From NCBI RefSeq assembly GCF_023509525.1, contig NZ_JAKNCJ010000002.1:620001-684000 (forward strand): 64,000 nucleotides of DNA. Direction: 5' to 3'. The translations under genes were made by a program, and so were the position numbers. Each line of letters starts with the position of its first letter. Positions within the stretch are counted from its first letter, which is position 1. This DNA is from Brachybacterium equifaecis (GTDB taxonomy: Bacteria > Actinomycetota > Actinomycetes > Actinomycetales > Dermabacteraceae). Under the pieces are notes generated by a model. The model was given only the letters and a program-made list of their open reading frames with translations, was not told the origin of the DNA and did not search any database. Below are positions 44,644 through 53,110 of the stretch, one piece after another.

Positions 44644-45559
44644 CCGCCCAGCCCCCGAGATCGAGCGCCTCGAGCACATCGAGGGCGTCGGCGTGCCGGT
44701 TGAAGGTGAACAGGTGCAGGCCGGGGGCGCCCGCATCGAGCGAGCGGCGCACGAGGTCGACGGTGAAGCGCACGCCGATCCGGCGGCGCTCGGAGTCGTC
44801 GCGCGCGATCTCGAGCGCGTGCAGGAGGTCGCGCGGGGCAGGGACGCCGCTGAGCTCGGCGAGCCTCACGAGACGCGCCGGATCGGTGGCGGGCATGACC
44901 CCGGGGATGATCGGCATCTGGATCCCTGCGGAGCGAGCGCGCCGCACGAGCTGTGCGTAGACCTCCGGGTCGAAGAACACCTGGGTGATCGCGAAGTCGG
45001 CCCCGGCGCGCTCCTTCGCGACGAGCACCTCGAGGTCGTGCTGGGCGGTCGCGGACTCGGGATGGCGGTGCGGGTAGGCCGCGACGCCGACGCTCACGCG
45101 CCCTGCCGCGAGCAGCGCGGTGCGCTCGCGCTCGACCTGGCGGATGAGCTCCACGAGCGGGCGCGCGAAGGGGATCTCGTCGTCATCGAGGCTGTGGCCC
45201 TCGGGCTGGTCGCCGCGCAGGGCGAGGATCCCGCGCACGCCGCGGTCCAGCAGCGCGCGCACCACGAGGCTGAGCTCCTCGCGGGTGGTGCCGATCGAGG
45301 TCAGGTGCACGAGCGGGCGCAGAGAGGTCTCGGCGAGCAGGTGGTCGACGACGTCGAGCACGCGGCCGAAGTTCTGCTGCCCGGCGCGGCTGGTGACCGA
45401 GACGTAGTCGGGGGCGGTCGCCTCGAGCTGGGCGATGGTCTCGCGCAGGCGGTCGAAGGACGTGTCCGAGCGGGCGGGGAAGAGCTCGTAGCTGAGGGCT
45501 GGGCGGCGGCGCTGCACAGCGGGGCGGGTCAGCTCGGCAAGCGTTGAGTTTCCGGACAT
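44633..45559 (-). CDS. metF: Methylenetetrahydrofolate reductase
   Basis: 308 residues, TIM-barrel FAD enzyme that makes 5-methyl-THF for MetE. LSYELFPARSD with the catalytic Glu, APDYVSVTSRAG, GILALRGDQPEG, GADFAITQVFFDPEVYAQL, MPIIPGVMPAT and PGLHLFTFNRHADALDVL are all present. The ATG at 45559 is supported by TAGGTT 7 bases upstream. Separated from metE by the glycosyltransferase gene. Confidence 0.95.
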   Translation of the reverse strand: MSGNSTLAELTRPAVQRRRPALSYELFPARSDTSFDRLRETIAQLEATAPDYVSVTSRAGQQNFGRVLDVVDHLLAETSLRPLVHLTSIGTTREELSLVVRALLDRGVRGILALRGDQPEGHSLDDDEIPFARPLVELIRQVERERTALLAAGRVSVGVAAYPHRHPESATAQHDLEVLVAKERAGADFAITQVFFDPEVYAQLVRRARSAGIQMPIIPGVMPATDPARLVRLAELSGVPAPRDLLHALEIARDDSERRRIGVRFTVDLVRRSLDAGAPGLHLFTFNRHADALDVLEALDLGGWAVSA

Positions 45560-45566
45560 GCCAGGG

Positions 45567-45572
45567 AACCTA
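45567..45572 (-). promoter_or_regulatory. -10 box of a leaderless metF transcript
   Basis: TAGGTT (minus strand) ends 7 bases before the ATG at 45559. Confidence 0.55.
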
Positions 45573-45609
45573 GGGTCCCCCGGCGGCGGGAGCGCGATCC
45601 GGTGTCGCT

Positions 45610-46824
45610 CTATGAACGTGCAGTGCGCTCCCGCAGCGCGCGGACTCCCGAGACCACAAGACCGAGGGCGAGCGCGGCCAGCGGGGCGAGCAGGCTCATC
45701 GAGCCCTCCCACGCGACGTGCGCCTCACGGGCGCCGAATCCGAGGAATCCGCCGGTGCCGGCCTGGATGACCAGCGACGAGCGGGTGACCTGCACGATCA
45801 GCGCGGCGAGGATGACGCAGCCGAGCGGCAGCACCACCGCCTCCCCCGGCTCTCGGATCCGGCCCGCGGGCCGAGGTGCGCTCGCCAGCGCCACCAGCGC
45901 GGCGAGAAGGCCGACGCCGAGCGCCCACAGCGGCCAACCGAGGACGGTCAGCCCCAGCCGGTGCTCGCCCACCAGGGATCCGAGCAGTCGCGCGAGGTCT
46001 CCGGTCGCTTCGAGGCGCCCGCGCAGCCCGATCAGCGCGAGCAGAAGCGGCACGGCGAGCGCCATCGGGGCGAGCGCACGCAGGCGCACCGCGGGCCCGG
46101 TGCCGAGGCGCGGCGCGCTCAGCCGGCCCCAGGCGAGAGCGATCGTGGTCAGGGTCGTCAGCCCCATCGCCGCGTCGAGATCCCCGGCGTGCAGGCGGGG
46201 AGGGAACTGGTCGCCCACCGGGATCCGGGCGGCCGTGAAGAACGCGAGGAGGGCGGCGATCGCTCCGAGCAGCAGCCCCGCGAGCAGGGAGGAGGCCACC
46301 ACGGCGCCGGCGACCGCGGCGCGGCTGCGCGCATCATCGGGGGCGAGCAGCCCTCCGTGCCAGCGCTTCTGCGCCTCGCGGCCGCCGACGAAGGCAGCGA
46401 TCGCGAGAGCCGCCAGCACGGGAAGAGGCACCGCCGCGAGCTCGAGCACCACCGGCGGATCGTCGAGGCTCTTCAAGCGCAGGGTGCCGCCGCCGGCCAT
46501 CGCGATCAGCTGGAAGGGCGCGCGCCAGGAGATCGCCGCGAGCACCTCCCCCGGGCTCGGGAGACCGAACCAGCCGAGCACGCGCGCGAGCACCCCGCCG
46601 CCGTCGGCCCCTGCCCCGGAGCCCGGGACGAGCAGCGCCAGCGCACCCGCGCAGAGCGCCCCCGTCAGCCACGCCGCGGCGTAGGCGATCGCAGCCGCTG
46701 CGAGGGTCGGCAGCGGGTTCAGGGAGCGGACCTGGCGGCCGAGCGCGGCCGCGGTCGCTGCTGCTTCTGTCGCCGCCGCGGCCCTCATGGGACCAGCCCC
46801 GGGGCCGGCCCCGTCGGCCCTCAC
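45610..46824 (-). CDS. Polytopic integral membrane protein, function unknown
   Basis: 404 residues with about nine or ten hydrophobic segments and no family that I can name. Between the helices are short loops such as SWRAPFQLIAMAGGGTLRLKSLD and FFTAARIPVGDQFPPRLHAGDL. No catalytic motif. The GTG at 46824 overlaps the stop of the upstream MFS gene by 4 bases and has GAAGG 8 bases upstream; an ATG at 46788 is the alternative. Coupling to a DHA2 exporter suggests a shared task. Confidence 0.7.
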   Translation of the reverse strand: MRADGAGPGAGPMRAAAATEAAATAAALGRQVRSLNPLPTLAAAAIAYAAAWLTGALCAGALALLVPGSGAGADGGGVLARVLGWFGLPSPGEVLAAISWRAPFQLIAMAGGGTLRLKSLDDPPVVLELAAVPLPVLAALAIAAFVGGREAQKRWHGGLLAPDDARSRAAVAGAVVASSLLAGLLLGAIAALLAFFTAARIPVGDQFPPRLHAGDLDAAMGLTTLTTIALAWGRLSAPRLGTGPAVRLRALAPMALAVPLLLALIGLRGRLEATGDLARLLGSLVGEHRLGLTVLGWPLWALGVGLLAALVALASAPRPAGRIREPGEAVVLPLGCVILAALIVQVTRSSLVIQAGTGGFLGFGAREAHVAWEGSMSLLAPLAALALGLVVSGVRALRERTARS

Positions 46825-48248
46825 GATCCGAGCCCTTCGGCTTTCTCCCGCTGGCGGTCCACGATGCTCACGGCGAGCGCCGCGAGGGTGAGCGCCATGA
46901 TCACCACCAGCGTGATCACGAAGGCCTCGCGGTAGGCGGTGCCGCCCTCGGTGAGGGAGAACAGGATGCCGGGGATGAGCGCGGTGCCGACGGCGGCGCC
47001 GATGCGCTGCCCGAGGGACATCACGCCGCCCGCGACCCCGCCGAAGCGGGGGTCGACTGCCTGCAGCGTGAGGGTCTGGTTCGGGGAGACGGTCATGCCC
47101 TGGCTGAGGCCGATCAGCATCAGCGGCAGCGACAGCAGCCAGTACGTCGCGCCGTTCTCGACCGGGCCCGCGAGCAGCGCCGTGAGGGCGAGCCCGGCGA
47201 GGGCGGTGAGGAAGCCGGCGATCACGAGGCGCCGGCCGAGGCGCAGCACGTAGCGCCCGCCGAGCTGGCTGGAGATCATCGCCGCGACCGACGAGGGCAG
47301 GCCGATGATCGAGGCCTCGAAGGGCGTGTGGCCGAGATGGGCCTGGAGGTACAGCGGCACGATGATCCAGATGCTCGTGGCGCCGAGGAAGTACACCGAG
47401 ACGATCAGGATCCCGTTGCGGAAGGGCACGTTGCGGAAGATCGCGGGATCGACCATCGGGGGGCGCCCGGCGTCCCGGTAGCGGCTCTCCCAGGCGACCC
47501 ACCCGAACAGCACGCCGAGGCCCACCGGGAGCGAGAGCCACATCAGCGCGGAGACGCCGCGCTCGAGGAACGGCAGCATGACCAGCAGGATCGCCGCGCC
47601 CAGCAGGATCGTGCCGACGGGGTCGAGGTCGGCCTTCTCGCGGCGGGAGGGCGCGCGGTCGTCGGGGATCCAGGCGCGCGCGAGCACGATGGCGAGGATG
47701 CCGATCGGCACGTTCGCGAGGAAGATCCAGCGCCAGCCGGCCTCCTCGCCGAGCAGCTGGATCAGCAGCCCTCCGAGCACCGGGCCGATGGCGGTCGCGA
47801 CGGCCACCGTGGTGCCGAAGGAGGCGAAGGCCCGCGCCCGGGCCTGGCCGCGGAAGTGCTGCTGGATCAGACCGATGGACTGCGGGTTCAGCAGCCCGGA
47901 GCCGATGCCCTGCAGGATGCGCGCCGCGTTCAGCACCGGCACGCTCGGGGCGAGGCCGGCGAGCAGGGATCCGATCGTGAACACGGCGATGCCGATGATG
48001 AGCATGCGCCGGCGCCCGGTGGCATCGCCGATGCGGCCCGCGGGCACGAGCAGGATCGCGAAGGCGAGCGCGTAGCCCGAGAGGATCCACTGCAGGCCGC
48101 CAGAGCTCGCATGCAGGGAGTGGCCGATCGGGGTCAGCGCCACGTTGATGACCGACACCGCCACCAGCGCCATGAACAGGGGCAGCAGCAGCACGACCAG
48201 CAGGCGCCTGGGCCGCAGAGGGGCGTCCTTCACGTCACGGGTGCTCAC
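46821..48248 (-). CDS. MFS drug exporter, DHA2 (EmrB/QacA) type
   Basis: 475 residues, about 14 membrane segments. FMALVAVSVINVALTPIGHSL, WILSGYALAFAILLVPAGRIGDATGRRRMLIIG (motif A), LQGIGSGLLNPQSIGLIQQHF and GPVLGGLLIQL (motif C) define the DHA2 family of proton-driven multidrug exporters. GTG start 6 bases after TAGACT, so probably leaderless. Forms an operon with the following membrane protein. Confidence 0.92.
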   Translation of the reverse strand: MSTRDVKDAPLRPRRLLVVLLLPLFMALVAVSVINVALTPIGHSLHASSGGLQWILSGYALAFAILLVPAGRIGDATGRRRMLIIGIAVFTIGSLLAGLAPSVPVLNAARILQGIGSGLLNPQSIGLIQQHFRGQARARAFASFGTTVAVATAIGPVLGGLLIQLLGEEAGWRWIFLANVPIGILAIVLARAWIPDDRAPSRREKADLDPVGTILLGAAILLVMLPFLERGVSALMWLSLPVGLGVLFGWVAWESRYRDAGRPPMVDPAIFRNVPFRNGILIVSVYFLGATSIWIIVPLYLQAHLGHTPFEASIIGLPSSVAAMISSQLGGRYVLRLGRRLVIAGFLTALAGLALTALLAGPVENGATYWLLSLPLMLIGLSQGMTVSPNQTLTLQAVDPRFGGVAGGVMSLGQRIGAAVGTALIPGILFSLTEGGTAYREAFVITLVVIMALTLAALAVSIVDRQREKAEGLGS

Positions 48249-48254
48249 CCGCGG

Positions 48255-48260
48255 AGTCTA
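48255..48260 (-). promoter_or_regulatory. -10 box of the DHA2 exporter
   Basis: TAGACT (minus strand) ends 6 bases before the GTG at 48248. Confidence 0.55.
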
Positions 48261-48371
48261 TGCCCGTGGGGCGACGATCGCCGGGCTCACCTGCGCCGCT
48301 CGGCAGGGCGGCGCGGGGTGGAATCGGTCAAACCCCCGGGCCCTGCACTGCCCGGGCCCGGCCTGCCGACG

Positions 48372-48377
48372 TAGTCT
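48372..48377 (+). promoter_or_regulatory. -10 box of the phosphatase gene
   Basis: TAGTCT ends 6 bases before the ATG at 48384. The same hexamer and spacing precede the GT25 gene at 56254, and TAGTCT is the -10 of the polysaccharide promoter at 56103. Confidence 0.55.
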
Positions 48378-48383
48378 CGGAGC

Positions 48384-49115
48384 ATGTTCCGCTCCCGGCG
48401 CGCCGATCGACCCGGCGCCAGCCCCGCCTCGCCCCTCGGCGGCGCGCTCGCACAGGCGCCGCGCGCTCCGCAGTTCGGCATCGCGCCCCCTGCGCCGTCG
48501 GGGCCGACCGCGCCGCGGGCATCCTCCTTCGGCGTCTCCTCCCTGCTGGGCGAGGACCGGGCCGTGCGCTCGGTGCTCGTGGTGTGCACGGGGAACGTGT
48601 GCCGCTCGCCGTTCGGCGAGCGCCTGCTGCAGGCCCTCGCCCCGGGAGCGGCCGTGGAGAGCATGGGCACCCACGCGATGGTCGGCGCGCCGATGGATTC
48701 CCTGATGGCGGCGGAGCTGCAGGCCCGCGGCGGCTCTGCGACGGGATTCCGCTCGCGCCAGCTGGGGCCGGAGATGCCGTCAGCAGACCTGATCCTCGTG
48801 ATGAGCCGCCGCCAGCGGCAGTACCTGCTGGAGGAGCACCCCGGGGCGATGCGCCGCGTGGGACTGCTGGGCGATGCCGCGAGCCTCGCCGCCCTCGTGC
48901 CGCCGGGTGAGACGCTGCGCCGCTCGCACGTCGCGCAGTGGGCCCGCCAGGCCGTCCCGGCCGACGCCGAGATCGCCGACCCCTACAAGCGCGGCGCCGC
49001 CGCCGCGGCGACCGCCGCCGCCCAGCTCGAGGAGAACGTGCGGCGCCTCGCCGCAGCGCTCTCCCCCGCTTCCCCCTCCCACTCCGACTCCCCCCGCCAG
49101 GAGCCCTCCGCATGA
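48384..49115 (+). CDS. Low-molecular-weight protein-tyrosine phosphatase
   Basis: 243 residues. An Ala/Pro-rich N-terminal extension of about 60 residues precedes the LMW-PTP fold. The P-loop Cys68-TGNVC-Arg74-Ser75 is intact, the second Cys73 could form a reversible disulfide with Cys68, and the general-acid Asp199 lies in IADPY. In capsule and exopolysaccharide loci such enzymes (Wzb, CpsB) reset tyrosine kinases; no BY-kinase is encoded in the window. The stop overlaps the start of the MauE-thioredoxin gene (ATGA), so the two are coupled. Arsenate reductase activity is a possible alternative in this superfamily, but no ars genes are adjacent. Confidence 0.88.
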   Translation: MFRSRRADRPGASPASPLGGALAQAPRAPQFGIAPPAPSGPTAPRASSFGVSSLLGEDRAVRSVLVVCTGNVCRSPFGERLLQALAPGAAVESMGTHAMVGAPMDSLMAAELQARGGSATGFRSRQLGPEMPSADLILVMSRRQRQYLLEEHPGAMRRVGLLGDAASLAALVPPGETLRRSHVAQWARQAVPADAEIADPYKRGAAAAATAAAQLEENVRRLAAALSPASPSHSDSPRQEPSA

Positions 49116-50251
49116 GCCCCCTCGTCGCCGCCTCGATCCTGCTGTCGATCACCCTGCTGGTGAGCGGACTGGCAAAGGCCGGGGGCCGCGAGGCCCGCGA
49201 GCGCACCCAGGATGCGATGCGCTCCCTGCGCCTGCCCGCCCGCTCGCTGCATCCGCTCGCTGCGGCGGCGGTGCCGATCGCGGAGATCGCGGCCGCCCTC
49301 GCCCTGTGGATCCCGTGGGTGCCGCTCCAGATCGTGCTCTCCGCAGCGATCCTCGCGCTGATGCTCGCGTACCTCGTGATCATCGCCCGCGCGCTGACGT
49401 TCCCGGAGGCCGTGACCTGCTCGTGCTTCGGCACGCTCGGCTCGCCGACGGTCTCGCGCACGACGTTGCTGCGGAACATCCTGCTCACCGTGCTCGGCGT
49501 GATCGGCCTGGCCGCCGCCGCTCGCGGGGACCTCGCCGCCGCCGTCACCGCCCACACGGGCGCGTGGATCCTGTGGGTGCTCGCCCTCGTCGCGGCGACC
49601 GTGCTGACGGCCCTCGCGCTCGGCGGGACGCGGGCCGAGGCGGCGCCGGCAGACGAGCGGACCGCGGGCGCGGCCGCGGGCTCTGTTCGCACGCACGAGG
49701 CGGACGGCATCGCTGATGCCACCGATGACGACGAGCTCGAGTACGAGCGCGAGGAGATCCCCTTCGGCATGCTCGTGGAGCGCGTCGACGGCGAGGAGCG
49801 CTACGTGAGCGTGCGCGAGACCCTCAGCCGCGCCGCGCAGCTCATGGTGTGGGTGACCCCCGGCTGCGGTCCCTGCGAGCGCACGGTCGATCAGATGCGG
49901 GGGTGGAGCGAGCGGCTCGCCCCGCACGTGCAGCTGCGCGCGATGCTCCGCCAGCCCTTCGACACCTTCTCCGAGGAGTTCCTGGAGCGCACGGGCGAGC
50001 ACGCGAGCGTGGACGTCGAGATGAACATCGCGACCTCCCTGCGCTCCGCCGGCGCACCGGCGGCGATGCTGCTGGGGGCCGACGGGCTCACCGCCGGCGG
50101 CCCCGTGTTCGGTGGGCCTGCGGTCGCCGAGTTCGTGGAGCAGGTGATCGCCCAGATCGAGGAGGCTGAGCTGCCCGAGGACGGCAGGGAGACCGCGAAG
50201 ACTGGGGAGCCCGGGGAGAACGAGGGCGTGGCGGAGACTTCGGGCCTCTGA
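49112..50251 (+). CDS. MauE/DoxX-type membrane protein fused to a thioredoxin-like domain
   Basis: 379 residues. Four or five membrane segments (about 3-22, 50-70, 75-93, 117-137, 150-170) form a MauE domain with the CSCFG motif at 103-107 (MauE proteins help form disulfides in methylamine dehydrogenase). After an acidic linker, a thioredoxin fold carries Cys252-Gly-Pro-Cys255. A membrane electron carrier feeding a thioredoxin module is expected. It is coupled to the phosphatase gene upstream and converges on the kinase operon with only 13 bases between stops. The CGPC side is likely cytosolic if the linker follows an even number of helices; topology is uncertain. Confidence 0.82.
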   Translation: MSPLVAASILLSITLLVSGLAKAGGREARERTQDAMRSLRLPARSLHPLAAAAVPIAEIAAALALWIPWVPLQIVLSAAILALMLAYLVIIARALTFPEAVTCSCFGTLGSPTVSRTTLLRNILLTVLGVIGLAAAARGDLAAAVTAHTGAWILWVLALVAATVLTALALGGTRAEAAPADERTAGAAAGSVRTHEADGIADATDDDELEYEREEIPFGMLVERVDGEERYVSVRETLSRAAQLMVWVTPGCGPCERTVDQMRGWSERLAPHVQLRAMLRQPFDTFSEEFLERTGEHASVDVEMNIATSLRSAGAPAAMLLGADGLTAGGPVFGGPAVAEFVEQVIAQIEEAELPEDGRETAKTGEPGENEGVAETSGL

Positions 50252-50264
50252 CCTCCCGCAGCGC

Positions 50265-51575
50265 TCAGCTGCTCGGCGCGCTCCCCTGATCCGCGGGGGA
50301 ATCCTCCGCGGGGGCCGACTCCGCGGGGATCGTCTCTGCGGCATCCTCCTGCACGGCCGTCTGCTGCACTGCTGTCTGCTGCACGGCATCCTGTTCCACC
50401 GCGCCCTGCTGGACCAGCTCGGCGAGGGCGGCCGCGATGAGCGCGCTGCTCTCGGGATGGGGGCCGATCATCGCCACCGTCTCCTCCTCGAGGCGCTCGA
50501 GCGGGAGCGGCCCCTCGGCCCGCACGATCTCCCACACGATGTCCGAGAGGCCCTGGAGGGTCAGCACGGTCCCGGTGCGCAGCAGCACCGTGGCCTCGTC
50601 GGTGACGAGGGCCCCTGCGAACGGGAGGCAGCGGACGAGCCCGGAGGCGTCGGCGTCGGCCCCAATGCCAGCCACTGTCTCCCACTCCTCCTCGATGCGC
50701 GCGGGCAACGCGTCCAGGAGCCCGGGGATCTCGTCGGCGTCCGCGTAGGTGATCTCCACGGCTCCGCCGACGGAGGTCAGCAGGCGCGCCATGGTCTCCA
50801 GGCCATCCGGCAGGGTCCACACCGAGGAGGACTGGGCGACCATCTGCAGCACCGCCTCATGCAGCGGCAGGCGCCGCACACCGCTGGTGCCCTCCCCCTC
50901 CTGTCGCCGGTTCAGGAGCAGCACATGCGAGGGCGGCTCGGACTCCCGGATCGGCCGCAGGCCCTGCGAGGCGAGGCCGAGGTCGCGCTTGGGCGCGCCG
51001 TCCAGATCGCGCTGGATGCGCGAGACGGGCTTCGGGAATCCGGTGACGCGCAGGGACTGCGGATCGAGGATCGTGAGCTCGTCCGTGAGGTACTCCCCCA
51101 TCCGGCCCAGATGCGTGCTGGCCGTCGACTTCCCGGCGCCGGAGGGGCCGATCAGCAGCACGACCCCGTGGCCGGGGATGCGCACGGCCCCCGAGTGGAG
51201 CAGCAGCTTCTCGCCGATCAGCGCGGAGATCACCTCACGGGTGATGTACCCGGAGACCGCGTAGGACGCGCCGTCTCCCGGAGTCACCACCTCGCCCTTC
51301 ACGCCCGCGCCGGGATCCTCGGGGGCGCTGAGGCGGTGCGGGTCCGGGGCAGGACCTGCGCCCGAGGCATCCAGCGGCAGGGAGACGTGCGACCACAGCG
51401 CCGCGATCTCGCCCGCGAGCTCGGCGTGCGCGGGGGTGAACTCGAGCAGCATCGGGCCGCCGGGCAGGTCCAAGAGCACGTGCTCCAGATCCAGCCCCGG
51501 CGCTGCTTCCGGGGCCGACGTGTCGGCGTCCCCGGGAGCGGCGGCCTCGTCGGCACGCGGGGCGGTCGCGCTCAT
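50265..51575 (-). CDS. HprK-related kinase with C-terminal PqqD-like domain
   Basis: 436 residues. Residues about 120-290 match HPr-kinase-related proteins: LLLHSGAVRIPGHGVVLLIGPSGAGKST contains the P-loop (GPSGAGKST, 143-151), then YLTDELTILD (the SDE box, 163-166) and GFPKPVSRI (usually a Pro-Arg-Pro-type box). Residues about 318-395 look like a PqqD domain (TVLTLQGLSDIVWEIV, ALAELVQQGAVEQ). The last 40 residues are a low-complexity acidic tail with an AVQQT repeat. Family members phosphorylate serine of HPr or of peptides (PadeK in paeninodin). The start overlaps the stop of the PqqD-like gene. Substrate unknown; no HPr gene is adjacent. Confidence 0.8.
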   Translation of the reverse strand: MSATAPRADEAAAPGDADTSAPEAAPGLDLEHVLLDLPGGPMLLEFTPAHAELAGEIAALWSHVSLPLDASGAGPAPDPHRLSAPEDPGAGVKGEVVTPGDGASYAVSGYITREVISALIGEKLLLHSGAVRIPGHGVVLLIGPSGAGKSTASTHLGRMGEYLTDELTILDPQSLRVTGFPKPVSRIQRDLDGAPKRDLGLASQGLRPIRESEPPSHVLLLNRRQEGEGTSGVRRLPLHEAVLQMVAQSSSVWTLPDGLETMARLLTSVGGAVEITYADADEIPGLLDALPARIEEEWETVAGIGADADASGLVRCLPFAGALVTDEATVLLRTGTVLTLQGLSDIVWEIVRAEGPLPLERLEEETVAMIGPHPESSALIAAALAELVQQGAVEQDAVQQTAVQQTAVQEDAAETIPAESAPAEDSPADQGSAPSS

Positions 51576-51862
51576 GCGGCGCCCTCCGCGTGCAGAAGTA
51601 TCCCCATCTCGGCGAGCCCCTTGAGGAAGGCGCCGACGATCTCCTCTGCATCGATCGGGGCATAGGGGACCAGCTCCCGCATGCGCGCGGTCGCCTCGGC
51701 GGCGCTCAGCGGGCGCGCGGCGTCCTCGAGGATCTCCAGCAGCAGCGGTCCGATGCCCGTGAGCTCGGTGATCGGCCCCGAGGGCAGCAGCCCGACCCAC
51801 ACCGAGGTGTCCGTCTCCGCCTGCACCCGCAGGGGCGCCGGGGTGTACAGGGCGGCCGTCAC
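51572..51862 (-). CDS. PqqD-like peptide-binding protein
   Basis: 96 residues. A PqqD/RRE-type winged-helix fold: TDTSVWVGLLPSGPITELTGIGPLLLEIL strand-helix start, SAAEATARMREL, then EIVGAFLKGLAEMGILL. PqqD-like proteins bind leader peptides or partner enzymes in RiPP and related pathways. Its start (GTG, GTGA overlap with the manA stop) and stop (ATGA overlap with the kinase start) show tight coupling on both sides. A GTG at 51871 would add 3 residues. Confidence 0.78.
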   Translation of the reverse strand: MTAALYTPAPLRVQAETDTSVWVGLLPSGPITELTGIGPLLLEILEDAARPLSAAEATARMRELVPYAPIDAEEIVGAFLKGLAEMGILLHAEGAA

Positions 51863-53064
51863 GGCACGCACGCCTGCACGAAGCGCCCGGTGCCGCCGGC
51901 GCGCAGGGCGCCGTCGGCCGCGGGGACGAAGAGCGCACGGCCCCGGGACAGGCGGGCGCGACCGGATCCCGTCTCCACCAGCACCTCCCCCTCCAGTCCG
52001 AGCAGCACGCGCGGCCCCGATCCCGGGATCTGATGGCGCGGCTGGAACATCCCCGGGCCGTCCTCCAGCGCGGTCATCGAGAGCTCGAAGTCATCGACAG
52101 GAGCGTAGTACGCGACGGTGGTGGGGGTGAGCCGCTCGGGGGCGACGCGCATCGGCGGGGCCGCGAGCACGGAGACGCACTGCAGCATCTCCTCGGCGTC
52201 CACCTTCTTGGGGGTGAGGCCGGCGCGCAGCACGTTGTCGCTCGCCGCCATGATCTCCACGCCCACTCCCGTGAGGTACGCGTGGATGACCCCGGCGGGC
52301 ACGAACATCGCCTCGCCCGGCTGGAGGGTCACCGGGTTCAGCAGCAGCGCCGCCACCACTCCCGGATCACCGGGGTGGTGGGCCTGGAGCTCGCCGACGG
52401 TGCGGTCGATGCGCGGGGAGGGCGAGGTGCCGGCGTCGAGGCGCGCGGCGCAGGCCGCTGCGACCTCGTGGACGAGCTCCGGGCCCGGCCGCATCGAGGC
52501 GGAGACGAGCGTGCGGAAGGCGGCCCGCATCCCGTGGGCCGTCGGCTGATCGACCAGCAGGCGGTGCAGGCGATCGGTGAGGGGCGTGCCGAGGCCCTCG
52601 AGGATCGTCGCGGCGCGGCGGGGCGTGCGGAACCCGCACAGCGCCTGGAACCGCGTGAGCGCCACGACCATCTCGGGCTTGTGGTTGTCGTCGCGGTAAT
52701 TGCGGGCCTCGCCGTCGATCGCCAGTCCGGCGGCGTTCTCCGCGGCGAAGGACTCCGCGGCGTGCTCGCGCGTGGGATGCACCTGGAGGGACAGCGGAGC
52801 AGCGGGGGCGATCACCTTCAGCAGATAGGGCAGGCGGTCCCCGAAGGCGCGCGCCACCGGGTCGCCCAGCAGGCGGCGCGGCTCCGCAGCGATCGCGCCG
52901 TCCAGCGGCTCTCCGGTGCGCGCGTGCACGGCGGGGCCGAGGGGATGCGCGCCGTACCAGACCTCGGCCCAGGGCTGCGCATCGGCGGGCCGGCCGAGGA
53001 ACTCCGGGAGCGCCTCGGCGGAGCCCCAGGCGTAATGCTGGAGCCTGCCGTCAATCTCCCACAT
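51859..53064 (-). CDS. manA: Mannose-6-phosphate isomerase, class I
   Basis: 401 residues, cupin zinc enzyme interconverting fructose-6-P and mannose-6-P. LQHYAWGSAEALPEFLG, SLQVHPTREHAAESF and DDNHKPEMVVAL carry the zinc ligands; NPVTLQPGEAMFVPAGVIHAYL and NVLRAGLTPKKVDAEEML complete the signature. It is the first gene of a coupled operon with the PqqD-like and kinase genes, so its product probably supplies mannose precursors to the surface polysaccharide made from this region. Confidence 0.93.
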   Translation of the reverse strand: MWEIDGRLQHYAWGSAEALPEFLGRPADAQPWAEVWYGAHPLGPAVHARTGEPLDGAIAAEPRRLLGDPVARAFGDRLPYLLKVIAPAAPLSLQVHPTREHAAESFAAENAAGLAIDGEARNYRDDNHKPEMVVALTRFQALCGFRTPRRAATILEGLGTPLTDRLHRLLVDQPTAHGMRAAFRTLVSASMRPGPELVHEVAAACAARLDAGTSPSPRIDRTVGELQAHHPGDPGVVAALLLNPVTLQPGEAMFVPAGVIHAYLTGVGVEIMAASDNVLRAGLTPKKVDAEEMLQCVSVLAAPPMRVAPERLTPTTVAYYAPVDDFELSMTALEDGPGMFQPRHQIPGSGPRVLLGLEGEVLVETGSGRARLSRGRALFVPAADGALRAGGTGRFVQACVP

Positions 53065-53097
53065 GTGGCCTCTTCTCCGATTCGCTGCCACCGTTCT

Positions 53098-53103
53098 TAC
53101 CAT
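53098..53103 (+). promoter_or_regulatory. -10 box of a leaderless nucleotidyltransferase gene
   Basis: TACCAT ends 7 bases before the ATG at 53111 and decides that start over the ATG at 53102. Only 46 bases separate the divergent starts of this gene and manA. Confidence 0.5.
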
Positions 53104-53110
53104 GGATGCC

